Notes under the pieces: generated by a model
Seen by the model: only the letters and a program-made list of their open reading frames with translations
What the model was told of the DNA's origin: nothing
Databases searched by the model: none
Translations under genes and position numbers: made by a program
Shown: positions 1 through 7,492 of the stretch, piece by piece
Position numbering within the stretch: the stretch's first letter is position 1
How the letters are laid out: every line of letters starts with the position of its first letter
DNA from: an uncultured Oscillospiraceae bacterium
GTDB taxonomy: Bacteria; Bacillota; Clostridia; Oscillospirales; Ruminococcaceae
DNA: 64,000 nucleotides
NCBI GenBank assembly: GCA_900548355.1
Contig: URKR01000007.1
Span: 1-64,000, forward strand
Direction of reading: 5' to 3'

Positions 1-21
1 CTATATCATACACATTTTCTC

Positions 22-51
22 TTGACTAGTGGTGCATACATGGTGTATATA
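22..51 (+). promoter_or_regulatory. putative promoter of the 75-392 gene
   Basis: A TTGACT box (22-27) lies 18 bp from TATATA (46-51). The spacer and -10 region carry repeated GGTGTATATA/GGTATATA half-sites that could bind a repressor. The Shine-Dalgarno AGGAGGTGA follows at 62-70, so the leader would be very short. This piece probably belongs to the foreign end of the window. Confidence 0.4.
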
Positions 52-74
52 TGGTATATATAGGAGGTGATACT

Positions 75-392
75 ATGCGAGAGAGCACCCAATCCCTATT
101 GGAAGCCCTATTCCTGGACTACTTATCCGTGATGGAAAAAGCCGACCCGGAACTGCGCACCCTGAACGAACAGTCCTCCGCCCTTCAGGCGGCCTTTCGC
201 CGGGAGTTCCGGGAGACCCCCCTCCTCCTCCGGCTCAACGACCTGCTGGACCTCCAGGCCACCATCGCCGCCCGGCGGGAGACCCTCCTCTTCTCCGCCG
301 GGCTCCACCTGGGGCTGGAGCTGGGCGGCCTGGACCCCCTGGAGCCCTTTTTTGCCGCAAAGGGAAACTTTTTCCGCCCCTCGTCCGTCTGA
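75..392 (+). CDS. small DUF6809-like helical protein
   Basis: A 105-residue protein of unknown function. The ATG at 75 is chosen because AGGAGGTGA sits just upstream (62-70); the in-frame ATG at 51 has no ribosome site. The protein is Leu/Glu/Arg-rich and predicted all-helical, with no membrane segment. Its pattern (a short N-terminal helix, an EQ-x-F-x-x-F stretch, a final Gly-rich helix) resembles the DUF6809 family of about 100-residue Firmicutes proteins, identified from memory of the family only. It lies in the first ~0.7 kb, which appears to come from a different genome than the rest of the window, so its neighbours here say little about its role. Confidence 0.5.
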   Translation: MRESTQSLLEALFLDYLSVMEKADPELRTLNEQSSALQAAFRREFRETPLLLRLNDLLDLQATIAARRETLLFSAGLHLGLELGGLDPLEPFFAAKGNFFRPSSV

Positions 393-423
393 ACCTACAA
401 ACACAGGAAAGGTTGGAGATTTT

Positions 424-1536
424 ATGAAACGATCCCTGCTCAAACTGCTGTCCCTGACCCTCTGCGCCGCCATGCTCTGCGGCTCCGCCCTGGCCCTGGA
501 GGTCGCCGGCGAGGAGAGCCGCCCCGGCCCTGTGGGGGTGTGGGGCACCGCCACGCGGATGGAGAGCGGCAGCCTCTATCTGGAAAACAGCGATGAGACC
601 GTCCTCCACCAGGAGATTGTCGTCCACATCAGCGACGAGACCGCCGTGGTGGACGGCGTGTCCGGCCTGCCCATGGACCCCGCCGCCATCGCCGACGGCG
701 ACACCGTGCGGGTGGCGCTCTACCTGGTCGGCGGCGGCGCGGCCGAACCGCGCACCATTGCCCACGACCTTGGCCTTAAAAGTGTCGAAGCTGCCAAGCG
801 CGCGCTGCAATACTGGGTAGGCGCCGGGCTGCTTGACCGGGGCGCCGATGCGGCGCTGCCAGAAAACCCGTCCCCGCGCACCCGGCTGGACCCCGATGCC
901 ATAAACGACCCGTTTGTCGCGGTGCTTTGCCAGGAAGCGCAGGCGAGCTTTGGCCGCGCGCTGAGCCGCAGCGAGATGCTGCGCCTCGTCTCGCTCTATC
1001 TCGACGAGGGCTGGCAGCCCGATGTGATTTTGACCTGCTGCGCCGAGATTGCCCGCCAGCCAGGCAATGCCCGCAAGACAGTCGCTTCGGTCTGCCGGGA
1101 ACTGCACCGCTGGCGCGAAGCCGGCGTTGAAACCGGGGCCGACGCTGAAAAGTATCTTCAGCGTGAAGCCTTGCGCGCCGAACGCCGGCAGGAGGTCGCC
1201 CGCCTGTTTGGCGTGGACCCGGCCGATTTCACCCGGTGGGAGCGCAGCGCGATCGACCGCTGGTTTGAGCAGGGCGGCTTTTCGGCCGAGGTCATTGCCG
1301 AGGCGATCCTGCGGGCCGAAAACCACCGCACCGTGCGGTATGTGGACGGCATTCTGCGCGCCTGGCACGCCCAGGGCCGCACCACGCTTGACGCCGTACG
1401 CGGCCAGGGCCAGCTGACCGGTGCGAACATCCTGGCCACCGGCGCCAAACCGGCCGCCAGCGCAAGTACCGCCCCCGCTAACGATTTGTTCCACACCGAC
1501 TGGAACGCTATTTTTGATGACGAGACCGAGGTGTAA
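424..1536 (+). CDS. chimeric CDS: secreted-protein N-terminus fused to DnaD-type replication protein
   Basis: 370 residues from the ATG at 424 (GGTTGGAG upstream). Residues 1-24 form a clean signal peptide (MKRSLLKLL...GSALA). Residues 25-~95 resemble the first beta domain of secreted Oscillospiraceae proteins. From about residue 97 the sequence becomes a DnaD protein: a winged-helix ending in the motif ALQYWVGAGLL, then two DnaB_2/DnaD C-terminal repeats (about 164-225 and 257-321). DnaD is a cytoplasmic primosome protein that brings the helicase loader to DNA, so a signal peptide on it makes no sense. The normal DnaD N-terminus of roughly 40 residues is missing. The following gene, 3 bp downstream, is the DnaC-like loader normally paired with DnaD. 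The DnaD part is secure; the fusion is probably an assembly chimera with the joint at about 700-740, less likely a real recombination. Confidence 0.75.
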   Translation: MKRSLLKLLSLTLCAAMLCGSALALEVAGEESRPGPVGVWGTATRMESGSLYLENSDETVLHQEIVVHISDETAVVDGVSGLPMDPAAIADGDTVRVALYLVGGGAAEPRTIAHDLGLKSVEAAKRALQYWVGAGLLDRGADAALPENPSPRTRLDPDAINDPFVAVLCQEAQASFGRALSRSEMLRLVSLYLDEGWQPDVILTCCAEIARQPGNARKTVASVCRELHRWREAGVETGADAEKYLQREALRAERRQEVARLFGVDPADFTRWERSAIDRWFEQGGFSAEVIAEAILRAENHRTVRYVDGILRAWHAQGRTTLDAVRGQGQLTGANILATGAKPAASASTAPANDLFHTDWNAIFDDETEV

Positions 1537-1539
1537 CCC

Positions 1540-2517
1540 ATGCGTACCAAGGATGAGCTTTTCCGCGAGGCCCAGCGCCACATTGCGGCCCGCCGCCAGC
1601 GCGCTGTGACCGAGGCCGCCCGCCGCCGCGCCGCCGCCTTCGCCGCCCACCCGGCGCTGGCCGAAGCAGAGGAAGCCCGCACCCAGGCCGGCTTGGCCCT
1701 GACGCTCGCCGCCGCAAGCGGGCGGGATACCGCCCCGGCCCGGCAAAAGCTTGAAGCCGCCGGCCGGGCGCTCAACACCGCGCTGGCTGAAGCCGGCTAT
1801 GCGCCCAACGGCCTGGCCCCGCGCTATACCTGCGCGGTTTGCCAGGATACCGGCATTGCGAACGGCGCGCCCTGCGCCTGCGTGGCCGAATTGGCCCGCA
1901 CGCTGCGGCGGGAGGAGATCAACGCCGCCAGCCCGCTGGCCCTGTGCGGGTTTGAAACCTTTGACGTCACCCGCTACCCGACCGAGCCTGACCCTGAGCT
2001 CGGCGGCTCGGTGCGGGACTATATGGCCAAGGTGCTGGCCTACTGCCGGCGCTATGCCGAAACATTTGCCCCCGCCAGCCAGAACCTGCTGTTTATGGGC
2101 GGGGCGGGGCTTGGCAAAACCCACCTGGCGCTGGCCGTGGCCGATGCGGTGCTGGCCCGCGGGTTCGATGTGCTCTACACCTCCAGCGCGGCGCTGGCCG
2201 CAAGGCTCGGCCGCGAACACTTTGACTATGACGGCGACGACAGTTGGCTTGAAGCCTGCCAGGAAGCAGACCTGCTGATCCTTGACGATCTCGGCACCGA
2301 GCACCTGACCACTGTGACGATCAGCGTGCTGTATGAGCTCATCAACACCCGGATGCTCTGCCACCGGCCCACCATCTACACAACCAATATTGTGGACCAG
2401 GGCGTCTTTACCACCCGCTATACCGAAAAGGTGGCCAGCCGGATGCTTGGCAATTGCCGGATCTTCAAGTTTTTTGGGCAAGACCAGCGGCTGGCAGGGA
2501 AGGGAAGAGCGAAATAG
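1540..2517 (+). CDS. DnaC/DnaI-like helicase loader ATPase
   Basis: 325-residue AAA+ ATPase that would load the replicative helicase (DnaB is encoded at 18777) together with DnaD. Residues 1-90 are helical and Ala/Arg-rich. A four-Cys cluster (Cys98, 101, 112, 114) looks like a zinc site of the type found before the ATPase core in clostridial DnaC-like loaders. Walker A GGAGLGKT is at 187-194, Walker B LLILDD at 245-250, and a sensor-1-like TTN follows. It starts 3 bp after the DnaD stop codon, so the two are translated from one mRNA. No terminator is obvious downstream. The family assignment is firm, but whether it should be named dnaC or dnaI is a matter of convention. Confidence 0.88.
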   Translation: MRTKDELFREAQRHIAARRQRAVTEAARRRAAAFAAHPALAEAEEARTQAGLALTLAAASGRDTAPARQKLEAAGRALNTALAEAGYAPNGLAPRYTCAVCQDTGIANGAPCACVAELARTLRREEINAASPLALCGFETFDVTRYPTEPDPELGGSVRDYMAKVLAYCRRYAETFAPASQNLLFMGGAGLGKTHLALAVADAVLARGFDVLYTSSAALAARLGREHFDYDGDDSWLEACQEADLLILDDLGTEHLTTVTISVLYELINTRMLCHRPTIYTTNIVDQGVFTTRYTEKVASRMLGNCRIFKFFGQDQRLAGKGRAK

Positions 2518-2806
2518 GGAAGAATTAGGAGTTGCGGCGGATCGGCGGCCGCCTCCCATTTGCCTGTAGGGGCCGATGCCCGCATCGGCCCGGAAACCCC
2601 GCCGTGTCGCAAGCGCCCCGGATTCCGGCGGGATGCCCTCATCCGGCCCTGTGCGTGGACTTCATGTTTGTTGCCAACACGGCAGGCTCGTGACCGTATT
2701 TTGCGCCCCTGCAGATAATTTTTGTGTTGCAAGTAATACGGAATAGAACTGGTGGATCGCATACCGGCGATTCGCCTTTTTTCATTATTATTTTTCTCGC
2801 TGCCCC
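2518..2806. repeat. intergenic region with a GGGCCGATGC palindrome
   Basis: No gene is visible here. GGGCCGATGC (2570-2579) and GCATCGGCCC (2582-2591) form a perfect 10-bp hairpin preceded by CTGTAG. It resembles the short 'TGTAGGGGC...' palindromes dispersed in Faecalibacterium-like genomes. A related 8-bp version lies at 5181-5199. No T-run follows, so it is not a clear terminator. Confidence 0.5.
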
Positions 2807-2860
2807 TTGACAACTGTGTATATACAGTATATACTGTGAATACAGGATATGTACAGTACA
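2807..2860 (+). promoter_or_regulatory. promoter and GntR/YtrA-type operator of the ABC operon
   Basis: TTGACA (2807-2812), a 17-bp spacer and TATACT (2830-2835). The -10 box lies inside the perfect palindrome ACAGTATATACTGT (2824-2837). Two 11-bp odd palindromes, TATACAGTATA (2821-2831) and TGTACAGTACA (2850-2860), repeat the same ACAGT core 29 bp apart. Autorepression by the GntR protein encoded just downstream is the natural reading. Confidence 0.75.
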
Positions 2861-2877
2861 CCCTGAAGGAGCCATCG

Positions 2878-3252
2878 ATGGAACTTTTTATCTCAAATAC
2901 CGGGCAGGAGCCGATCTACGCGCAGATCACGCGGCAGATCAAGGATAAGATCCTGGCCGGCGAACTCAAGGAAGGGGATGCGCTGCCCAGCATCCGGCTT
3001 TTGGCCAAAGAGCTGCGCATCAGCGTCATCACAACCAAACACGCCTATGAAGACCTTGAACGCGAGGGTTTCCTTGTCACGATGCCGGGCAAAGGCAGCT
3101 TCGTGGCCCCGCAGAGCCCCGAGCTCCACCGCGAGGAAATGCGCAAACAGGTGGAGGATCATCTGCAGCAGGCCATCGACGCCGCCCGCCGCGGCGGCAT
3201 CACCCGTGACGAGGTTTTCGCCGCCATCCAACTCTTGTGGGAGGATACCTGA
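2878..3252 (+). CDS. GntR-family transcriptional regulator, YtrA subfamily
   Basis: 124 residues. The ATG at 2878 follows AAGGAG (2866-2871); a longer in-frame reading would start inside the promoter and is rejected. Residues 10-75 form the GntR winged helix (PIYAQITRQIKDKI, LPSIRLLAKEL, TTKHAYEDLEREGF, GKGSFV). The short C-terminal helical tail is typical of YtrA regulators, which have no large effector domain and sit upstream of ABC transporter genes. It overlaps the ribosome site of the ATPase gene. It probably represses its own operon through the palindromes at 2821-2860; the inducer is unknown. Confidence 0.9.
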   Translation: MELFISNTGQEPIYAQITRQIKDKILAGELKEGDALPSIRLLAKELRISVITTKHAYEDLEREGFLVTMPGKGSFVAPQSPELHREEMRKQVEDHLQQAIDAARRGGITRDEVFAAIQLLWEDT

Positions 3253-3254
3253 TT

Positions 3255-4115
3255 ATGTTTGCCACAGCCGCCGCTTTACACGACATTGAAAAGCGCTACA
3301 AAACCTTCACCCTCGGCCCGCTTACCCTCACCATCCCGGCCGGCAGTATCGTCGGTCTGGTGGGGGAGAACGGCGCCGGCAAAACCACCACCCTCAAACT
3401 GCTGACCGGTGTCATCCGCCCCTCGGCCGGCCGGGCCGAGCTGCTCGGCGGCAACCCGGCCGACCCCGCAACCCGCGCCCGGATCGGCGTTGTGTTTGAG
3501 GACGCCTACTTCTACGAAAACCTTACCGCCGCCCAGGTCGGCCGCAGCATGGCCGGCATCTTCGGCGCGCGCTGGCAGCCCGAAGCGTTCGCCGGGTATC
3601 TTACCCGCTTCGGCCTTGACCCGCGCCAGAAAATCAAGGAGTACAGCCGTGGGATGCGGATGAAGCTGAGCCTTGCCACCGCGCTGGCCCATGCGCCCGA
3701 ACTGCTCGTGCTCGACGAGCCGACCTCCGGCCTTGACCCGGTTGTGCGGGGCGAAATTCTCGATCTTTTCCTCGATTTCATCCAGGACGAAACCCGCAGC
3801 ATCCTGATGAGCAGCCACATCACAACCGATCTCGAACAGGTGGCCGATTCGATCGCCTACCTGCACAAAGGCCGGCTGCTCTTTCAGGAGGACAAGGATG
3901 AACTGCTCGCCGAGTACGGCCTGCTGCGCTGTGCGCAGGCAGATCTCGCCAAACTGCCGGACGGCGCGGCCATCCACACTGAGCGCCGCGCCTTCGGCTG
4001 CGAGACTCTCGTGCGCGGCCGCGAAGCCGTGCGCGCCGCGCTGCCCGGCGCGGTCTGCGACCCGGCCGGCATCGACGATATCATGCGCTTTTATTCGGGG
4101 AGGGATACCCAATGA
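3255..4115 (+). CDS. ABC transporter ATP-binding protein
   Basis: 286-residue ABC ATPase with Walker A GENGAGKTT, signature SRGMRMKLSLA and Walker B LLVLDEPTSGLDP, then an H-loop SSH. The ATG at 3255 is preferred over an in-frame ATG 18 bp upstream because GGGAGGAT (3239-3245) is then correctly spaced. The C-terminal ~70 residues are the usual variable regulatory part. Its stop overlaps the permease start (ATGA at 4112). Together with the GntR regulator and the permease this forms a YtrA-type export operon, whose substrates are commonly antimicrobial peptides or lipids. The actual substrate cannot be read from the sequence. Confidence 0.92.
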   Translation: MFATAAALHDIEKRYKTFTLGPLTLTIPAGSIVGLVGENGAGKTTTLKLLTGVIRPSAGRAELLGGNPADPATRARIGVVFEDAYFYENLTAAQVGRSMAGIFGARWQPEAFAGYLTRFGLDPRQKIKEYSRGMRMKLSLATALAHAPELLVLDEPTSGLDPVVRGEILDLFLDFIQDETRSILMSSHITTDLEQVADSIAYLHKGRLLFQEDKDELLAEYGLLRCAQADLAKLPDGAAIHTERRAFGCETLVRGREAVRAALPGAVCDPAGIDDIMRFYSGRDTQ

Positions 4116-4771
4116 TCGGATTGCTCAGAAAAGACCAGACCCTTTTGTGGAATACCTATAGCAAAAATTTCCTGGTCGTGCTGCTTGTCTATACCGCGAT
4201 GATGCTCGCCTCGGACAGCTTGATCTTTGTGATGTACGCGCTCGTGTTCCTCGGCGGCATGTACGCCGTCAGCACCCTGACGCTGGACGAGTACAGCCAC
4301 TGGGATACCTACGTCCGCACCCTGCCGGTCACGCCGAAACAGATTGTCGGCAGCAAATACCTGCTTGCGCTGGGCTGGGCGCTGCTCTGCTTTGTGCTCT
4401 CGACCGCGCTCTGCGCGCTGGGCGGGGCAATCCGCGGCAACCTGGCCGAAACCTGGCCGCAGACGCTGGCCAGCAGCATCGCCGCGCTGGCCGTGGTGCT
4501 GGGCTATAACGCATTCGCGCTGCCGCTCTCCTACAAATTCGGGGCCACCAAGGCCCGCAGCGCCACGATGGTGGCGTTCTGCATCCTGATCGCCGCTGTG
4601 GTAATCGCCGGCGGCCTGCTGGCCAACCAGCTGCCGGCCGGCGACAGCGCCGAAGCGATGGGGGAGACCGGCGTGCTGTTGGCCGTCGGTGGCTTTACCC
4701 TCGCCGCCCTCGCCGCCTACCTCCTCAGCTTCTTCATCAGTACCGGGATTTATCGAAAGAAGGCGGCGTGA
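4112..4771 (+). CDS. ABC-2 type transporter permease (ABC2_membrane_5-like)
   Basis: 219 residues with about six hydrophobic segments (roughly 22-52, 82-102, 118-135, 150-170, 188-212). The motif YVRTLPVTPKQIVGSKYL after the second segment is the hallmark of short ABC-2 permeases paired with YtrA-type ATPases. Translation is coupled to the ATPase by the 4-bp ATGA overlap. The complex would be a dimer of permease and ATPase in the cytoplasmic membrane. A weak hairpin with T-run follows at about 4838-4866. Confidence 0.85.
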   Translation: MIGLLRKDQTLLWNTYSKNFLVVLLVYTAMMLASDSLIFVMYALVFLGGMYAVSTLTLDEYSHWDTYVRTLPVTPKQIVGSKYLLALGWALLCFVLSTALCALGGAIRGNLAETWPQTLASSIAALAVVLGYNAFALPLSYKFGATKARSATMVAFCILIAAVVIAGGLLANQLPAGDSAEAMGETGVLLAVGGFTLAALAAYLLSFFISTGIYRKKAA

Positions 4772-4772
4772 G

Positions 4773-4920
4773 GAAATAATGAAGAATTAGGAATTAAGAA
4801 TTGAGAATGAAGGTGGATCGGCTGCCTGCGCCGTCTCAAAAAAGCCAACGCTTTTTGGCATTTTTCAAAACCGCGCCAAAAGCGCACCACATCTCAACTC
4901 TCTAAACTTTCAACTCTTTG
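4773..4920. repeat. dispersed intergenic element, copy b
   Basis: Non-coding. It begins with GAAGAATTAGGAATTAAGAA and ends with CTCAACTCTCTAAACTTTCA, with a GC-rich middle containing CGGCTGCCTGCGCCG and GCCAACGC-TTTTTGGC. AT-rich ends in inverted orientation around a GC palindrome are shared with many other intergenic regions of this window. The inner GCCAA/TTGGC hairpin with its T-run (4844-4866) may also end the ABC operon transcript. Confidence 0.55.
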
Positions 4921-4929
4921 GAACAAGCC

Positions 4930-4978
4930 TTGACAATCGGTATTGCCGCGGGTATAATAAAACACATCGGCAATACCG
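4930..4978 (+). promoter_or_regulatory. tRNA-Gly promoter with flanking perfect inverted repeat
   Basis: TTGACA (4930-4935), 17 bp, TATAAT (4953-4958): a consensus strong promoter. CGGTATTGCCG (4938-4948) in the spacer and CGGCAATACCG (4968-4978) at the start of the transcript are exact 11-bp inverted repeats bracketing the -10 box. They could be a repressor operator or a 5'-leader/cruciform structure. Confidence 0.8.
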
Positions 4979-4979
4979 C

Positions 4980-5054
4980 GCAGGTGTCGTACAACGGCTA
5001 GTACATCAGCCTTCCAAGCTGAGGACGAGGGTTCGACTCCCTTCACCTGCTCCA
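4980..5054 (+). tRNA. tRNA-Gly (anticodon TCC)
   Basis: Cloverleaf traced by hand. Acceptor GCAGGTG (4980-4986) pairs with CACCTGC (5044-5050). The anticodon loop CTTCCAA carries TCC, and the T-loop is GGTTCGACTCC. T is the discriminator base and CCA (5052-5054) is encoded. It is a single gene with its own strong promoter and terminator. Confidence 0.96.
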
Positions 5055-5061
5055 AACAATT

Positions 5062-5100
5062 CCGCGCTGGGACGATCTGTTTCGGCGCGGGTTTCTTTTT
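5062..5100 (+). terminator. intrinsic terminator of tRNA-Gly
   Basis: CCGCGC pairs with GCGCGG across a loop of about 17 nt (5062-5090), followed by GTTTCTTTTT (5091-5100). Confidence 0.75.
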
Positions 5101-5304
5101 GGGTACACACGGAACTACTCACTTCGGCTTCAGGGGCGCGCCTTGCTTTTTTGCCGCCCTGCGCCGCCGCAAACACCTGCGGGCGAGCGATGCTCGCCCC
5201 TGCGGTCTCTGTATTTTTCAGCGGCCGCAGGCCGGCGATCCGCCTTACCTAAACGCTAAACCATTTTCAAACTTTCAACTCTCACCCACAAGCGAGGTAG
5301 AACA
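5101..5304. repeat. intergenic region with palindrome and repeat-family end
   Basis: No gene supported. GGGCGAGC (5181-5188) and GCTCGCCC (5192-5199) form a perfect hairpin like the one at 2570-2591. The stretch 5225-5285 (ACCTAAACGCTAAACC, CAAACTTTCAACTCTC) matches the right-hand end of the dispersed intergenic family. Confidence 0.45.
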
Positions 5305-5724
5305 ATGCCAACCATTCAAACCCATTCCACCCTGCCGCGGGCGGCGGCTGCGATTCGGCAGGCGGTTTTTGTGCAGGAGCAGGGCTTTGTGGAGGAATTC
5401 GACGCGCAGGACGCCGCGGCGACCCACCTGGTGCTAGTGGCCGACGACGGCCGCCCGATGGCGACCTGCCGCTATTTTCAAGACGCCGACGGCGCCTGGG
5501 TGATCGGCCGGGTGGCGGTGCTGCCGGAATTTCGCGGCGCGCACGGCGGGGCCGCGCTGCTGCGGGAGGCCGAACGCCAGATCGCGGCGCGCGGCGGGCG
5601 GGAGATCCGCCTGGCCGCCCAGGTGCGGGCCCGCGGCTTCTACGAAAAAGCCGGCTACACCGCCTACGGCGAAGAATTCCCCGAGGAATATTGCCCGCAC
5701 ATCTGGATGAAAAAGCAGGCGTAA
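5305..5724 (+). CDS. GNAT N-acetyltransferase (ElaA-like)
   Basis: 139 residues. The start at 5305 follows AGCGAGGTAG. The GNAT fold is visible: the opening VFVQEQGF stretch typical of ElaA/YjcF-type acetyltransferases, the beta strand WVIGRVAVLPEFRG, the acetyl-CoA loop RGAHGGAALL, then ARGFYEKAGYTAYG and the ending EEYCPHIWMKK. It would transfer acetyl from acetyl-CoA to a small amine or a protein N-terminus in the cytoplasm; the substrate is unknown. It stands alone, preceded by repeats and followed by a hairpin without T-run (5731-5749). Confidence 0.85.
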   Translation: MPTIQTHSTLPRAAAAIRQAVFVQEQGFVEEFDAQDAAATHLVLVADDGRPMATCRYFQDADGAWVIGRVAVLPEFRGAHGGAALLREAERQIAARGGREIRLAAQVRARGFYEKAGYTAYGEEFPEEYCPHIWMKKQA

Positions 5725-5804
5725 TGCGGGAAGCAACCGCGGGTTGCTTGGCGGGGAACGCTTGCCGTGGTATACTGCCTACAGCAAAGGAGGCTGCGAC
5801 CACG

Positions 5805-5943
5805 ATGGATACCAAGGAAATATTGCTAAAACTGCGCACCCAAAGCGGGCTGACCCAGGAGATGCTGGCCGCCCGAGCAGGTGCGGGCCTATTTGGAGGA
5901 AACCCTCCCGCAGCTCAAACACTGGAAGAAAATTGAAAAATAG
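5805..5943 (+). pseudogene. internally deleted XRE regulator remnant
   Basis: An ATG at 5805 with the ribosome site AAAGGAGG (5786-5793) opens MDTKEILLKLRTQSGLTQEM, the first helices of an XRE helix-turn-helix. After codon 24 (about 5876) the match shifts frame: the +1 frame reads EQVRAYLEETLPQLKHWKK, the C-terminus expected for XRE proteins with a C-terminal zinc-ribbon domain. The rest of the helix-turn-helix and the zinc ribbon are missing. The frame as it stands ends at 5936 and the shifted one at 5943. This is a decayed gene that kept its promoter-like TATACT and ribosome site. Confidence 0.65.
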
Positions 5944-5944
5944 A

Positions 5945-5990
5945 GCAAGGCGGCAGAGCGTTCATGTGCTCTGCCGCCTTGCGGTTTTGC
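5945..5990. terminator. strong bidirectional terminator
   Basis: A perfect 15-bp stem, GCAAGGCGGCAGAGC (5945-5959) with GCTCTGCCGCCTTGC (5968-5982), is followed by GGTTTT on the plus strand and by a T-rich stretch on the minus strand. It serves the XRE remnant and the converging MATE gene. Confidence 0.9.
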
Positions 5991-6009
5991 CGGGATTTAT
6001 GAGAAAGAA

Positions 6010-7401
6010 TCAACCCGTTTCCCCCTGCGTCTCGGCCGGTTCGGGTGCGAGCAGCCGGCGTTTGAGCACCGGGCGCATCGCGATGAGGTAGACCGTGACC
6101 GTCACGATCGGGCCGAGCAGGTCGGAGATCGGCTCGGCGAAGAAGGCGGCCTGCGCGCCGAAGAACGCCGGGCAGACGAACAGCGCAACAAAATAGACGA
6201 ACTTGCGCCAGAACGACAGCGGCAGCGAATACCGCACCAGCCCCATTGCGGTGAAGCCGTCCACAATCTCGTACTGCACGCCGAGCGGCAGCAGCATCAG
6301 GGTACAGACCCGGATCGCCCGGACCGCTTCGCGGGCAACCTCGGCATCCGCTGTGAACAGCCGTACAAAAGCCGGCCCGGCCACCCAGGCCAGCAGCTGC
6401 AAAATTGCCGCATACCCCACGCACAGCCCGATGATCCGATGCTGGGCCTGCCGCACCCGACGAATGTGTTTGGCGCCGTAGTTGTAGCTCAAAATCGACT
6501 GGGTACCGCCGCTGATGCCGCCAAGCGGCATCGTCACAACCAGCATGAAGCTCTGGGTGATCGTTGCGCAGGTGACGAGCAGGTCGCCCCGGCCGGGGCC
6601 GCCATACTGCTGCAGCACCATGTTCATTGCGATAATCATGATGTTATCCACCGCAATGATCGCAAACGGGGTGAACCCGACCGCGAGAATCCGCCCCATG
6701 ATCCGCGCCTGATACCCGCCGAACCGGATCGAAATCGGCGGCCAGGGCCCGAACAGAAAACGCAGAACAAAGCAGCAGCTTGCCAGCTGGGAAAGCACTG
6801 TCGCAATCGCTGCGCCGGCCACCCCGAACCCAAGTGCAAAGATAAAAATAGGGTCAAGCACAATGTTGAGCACCGCACCCAGAATGACCGAGCACATCGC
6901 AATCTTGGCGTATCCCTGGCAGATGATGTACTGGCTCATGCCGGTGGCCAGCAGCGAAAAGACGGTGCCGATCAGGTACCAGCTGAAATAGGTTTCGGCG
7001 TAAGGGATTGTCGCTTCGCTCGCGCCAAAGAACAAAAGCATCGGCCGGCGGACTGCAAACAGCAGGCCGGTCAGCGCCAGACCAAACACGCAGAGCATCA
7101 AGAAGGCGTTGGCGACGATGTCCCGCGCGGCTTCCTTCCGGCCTTCACCAAGCCGGATGCTCATCAGCGGCGCGCCGCCAACCCCGATGAGCGAAGCCAC
7201 CGAGCCGACCATCGTGATAACCGGCCCGCAGACGCCGACGCCGGCCAGCGCGATCTCGCCGATGCCGGCAATGTTGCCGATGTACATCCGGTCCACAATG
7301 CTGTATAGAACACTGACAAACTGGGCCAGCATGCTCGGGATGGCCACCCGCCAGACCAGCTTGCCGATCGGGTCATGCCCCAGATCGTTTTCCTGTCTCA
7401 T
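6010..7401 (-). CDS. MATE-family multidrug/Na+ antiporter
   Basis: 463 residues with 12 hydrophobic segments arranged as two similar six-helix halves. Typical sequences are IPSMLAQFVSVLYSIVDRMYIG near the N-terminus, SLIGVGGAPLMSIRLGEGR, and in the second half PLGGISGGTQSILSYNYGA. MATE pumps export cationic drugs or metabolites in exchange for Na+ or H+; the substrate is unknown and the type is closest to MepA-like pumps. It is transcribed alone, downstream of the gpsA terminator, and ends at the shared 15-bp terminator. GGGAAGG precedes the ATG. Confidence 0.92.
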   Translation of the reverse strand: MRQENDLGHDPIGKLVWRVAIPSMLAQFVSVLYSIVDRMYIGNIAGIGEIALAGVGVCGPVITMVGSVASLIGVGGAPLMSIRLGEGRKEAARDIVANAFLMLCVFGLALTGLLFAVRRPMLLFFGASEATIPYAETYFSWYLIGTVFSLLATGMSQYIICQGYAKIAMCSVILGAVLNIVLDPIFIFALGFGVAGAAIATVLSQLASCCFVLRFLFGPWPPISIRFGGYQARIMGRILAVGFTPFAIIAVDNIMIIAMNMVLQQYGGPGRGDLLVTCATITQSFMLVVTMPLGGISGGTQSILSYNYGAKHIRRVRQAQHRIIGLCVGYAAILQLLAWVAGPAFVRLFTADAEVAREAVRAIRVCTLMLLPLGVQYEIVDGFTAMGLVRYSLPLSFWRKFVYFVALFVCPAFFGAQAAFFAEPISDLLGPIVTVTVYLIAMRPVLKRRLLAPEPAETQGETG

Positions 7402-7420
7402 CGATATACCTTCCCCACAG

Positions 7421-7461
7421 AAAAAATATATAGCAGCGTGCCGAGAGACTCGACACGCTGC
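7421..7461 (-). terminator. intrinsic terminator of the BMP-phosphoesterase-gpsA operon
   Basis: On the minus strand GCAGCGTG pairs with CACGCTGC (7433-7461) with a further CGAG/CTCG inside, followed by TATATATTTTTT (7421-7432). Confidence 0.85.
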
Positions 7462-7492
7462 AAAAGGGGCAACAGCCGCGCACTGCCGCCGC

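Noticed and set aside
235..2559. 774-codon open frame on the minus strand opposite DnaD and the loader
   Set aside because: It is a shadow of high-GC coding DNA; low-complexity product, no ribosome site, and both plus-strand genes have clear families.
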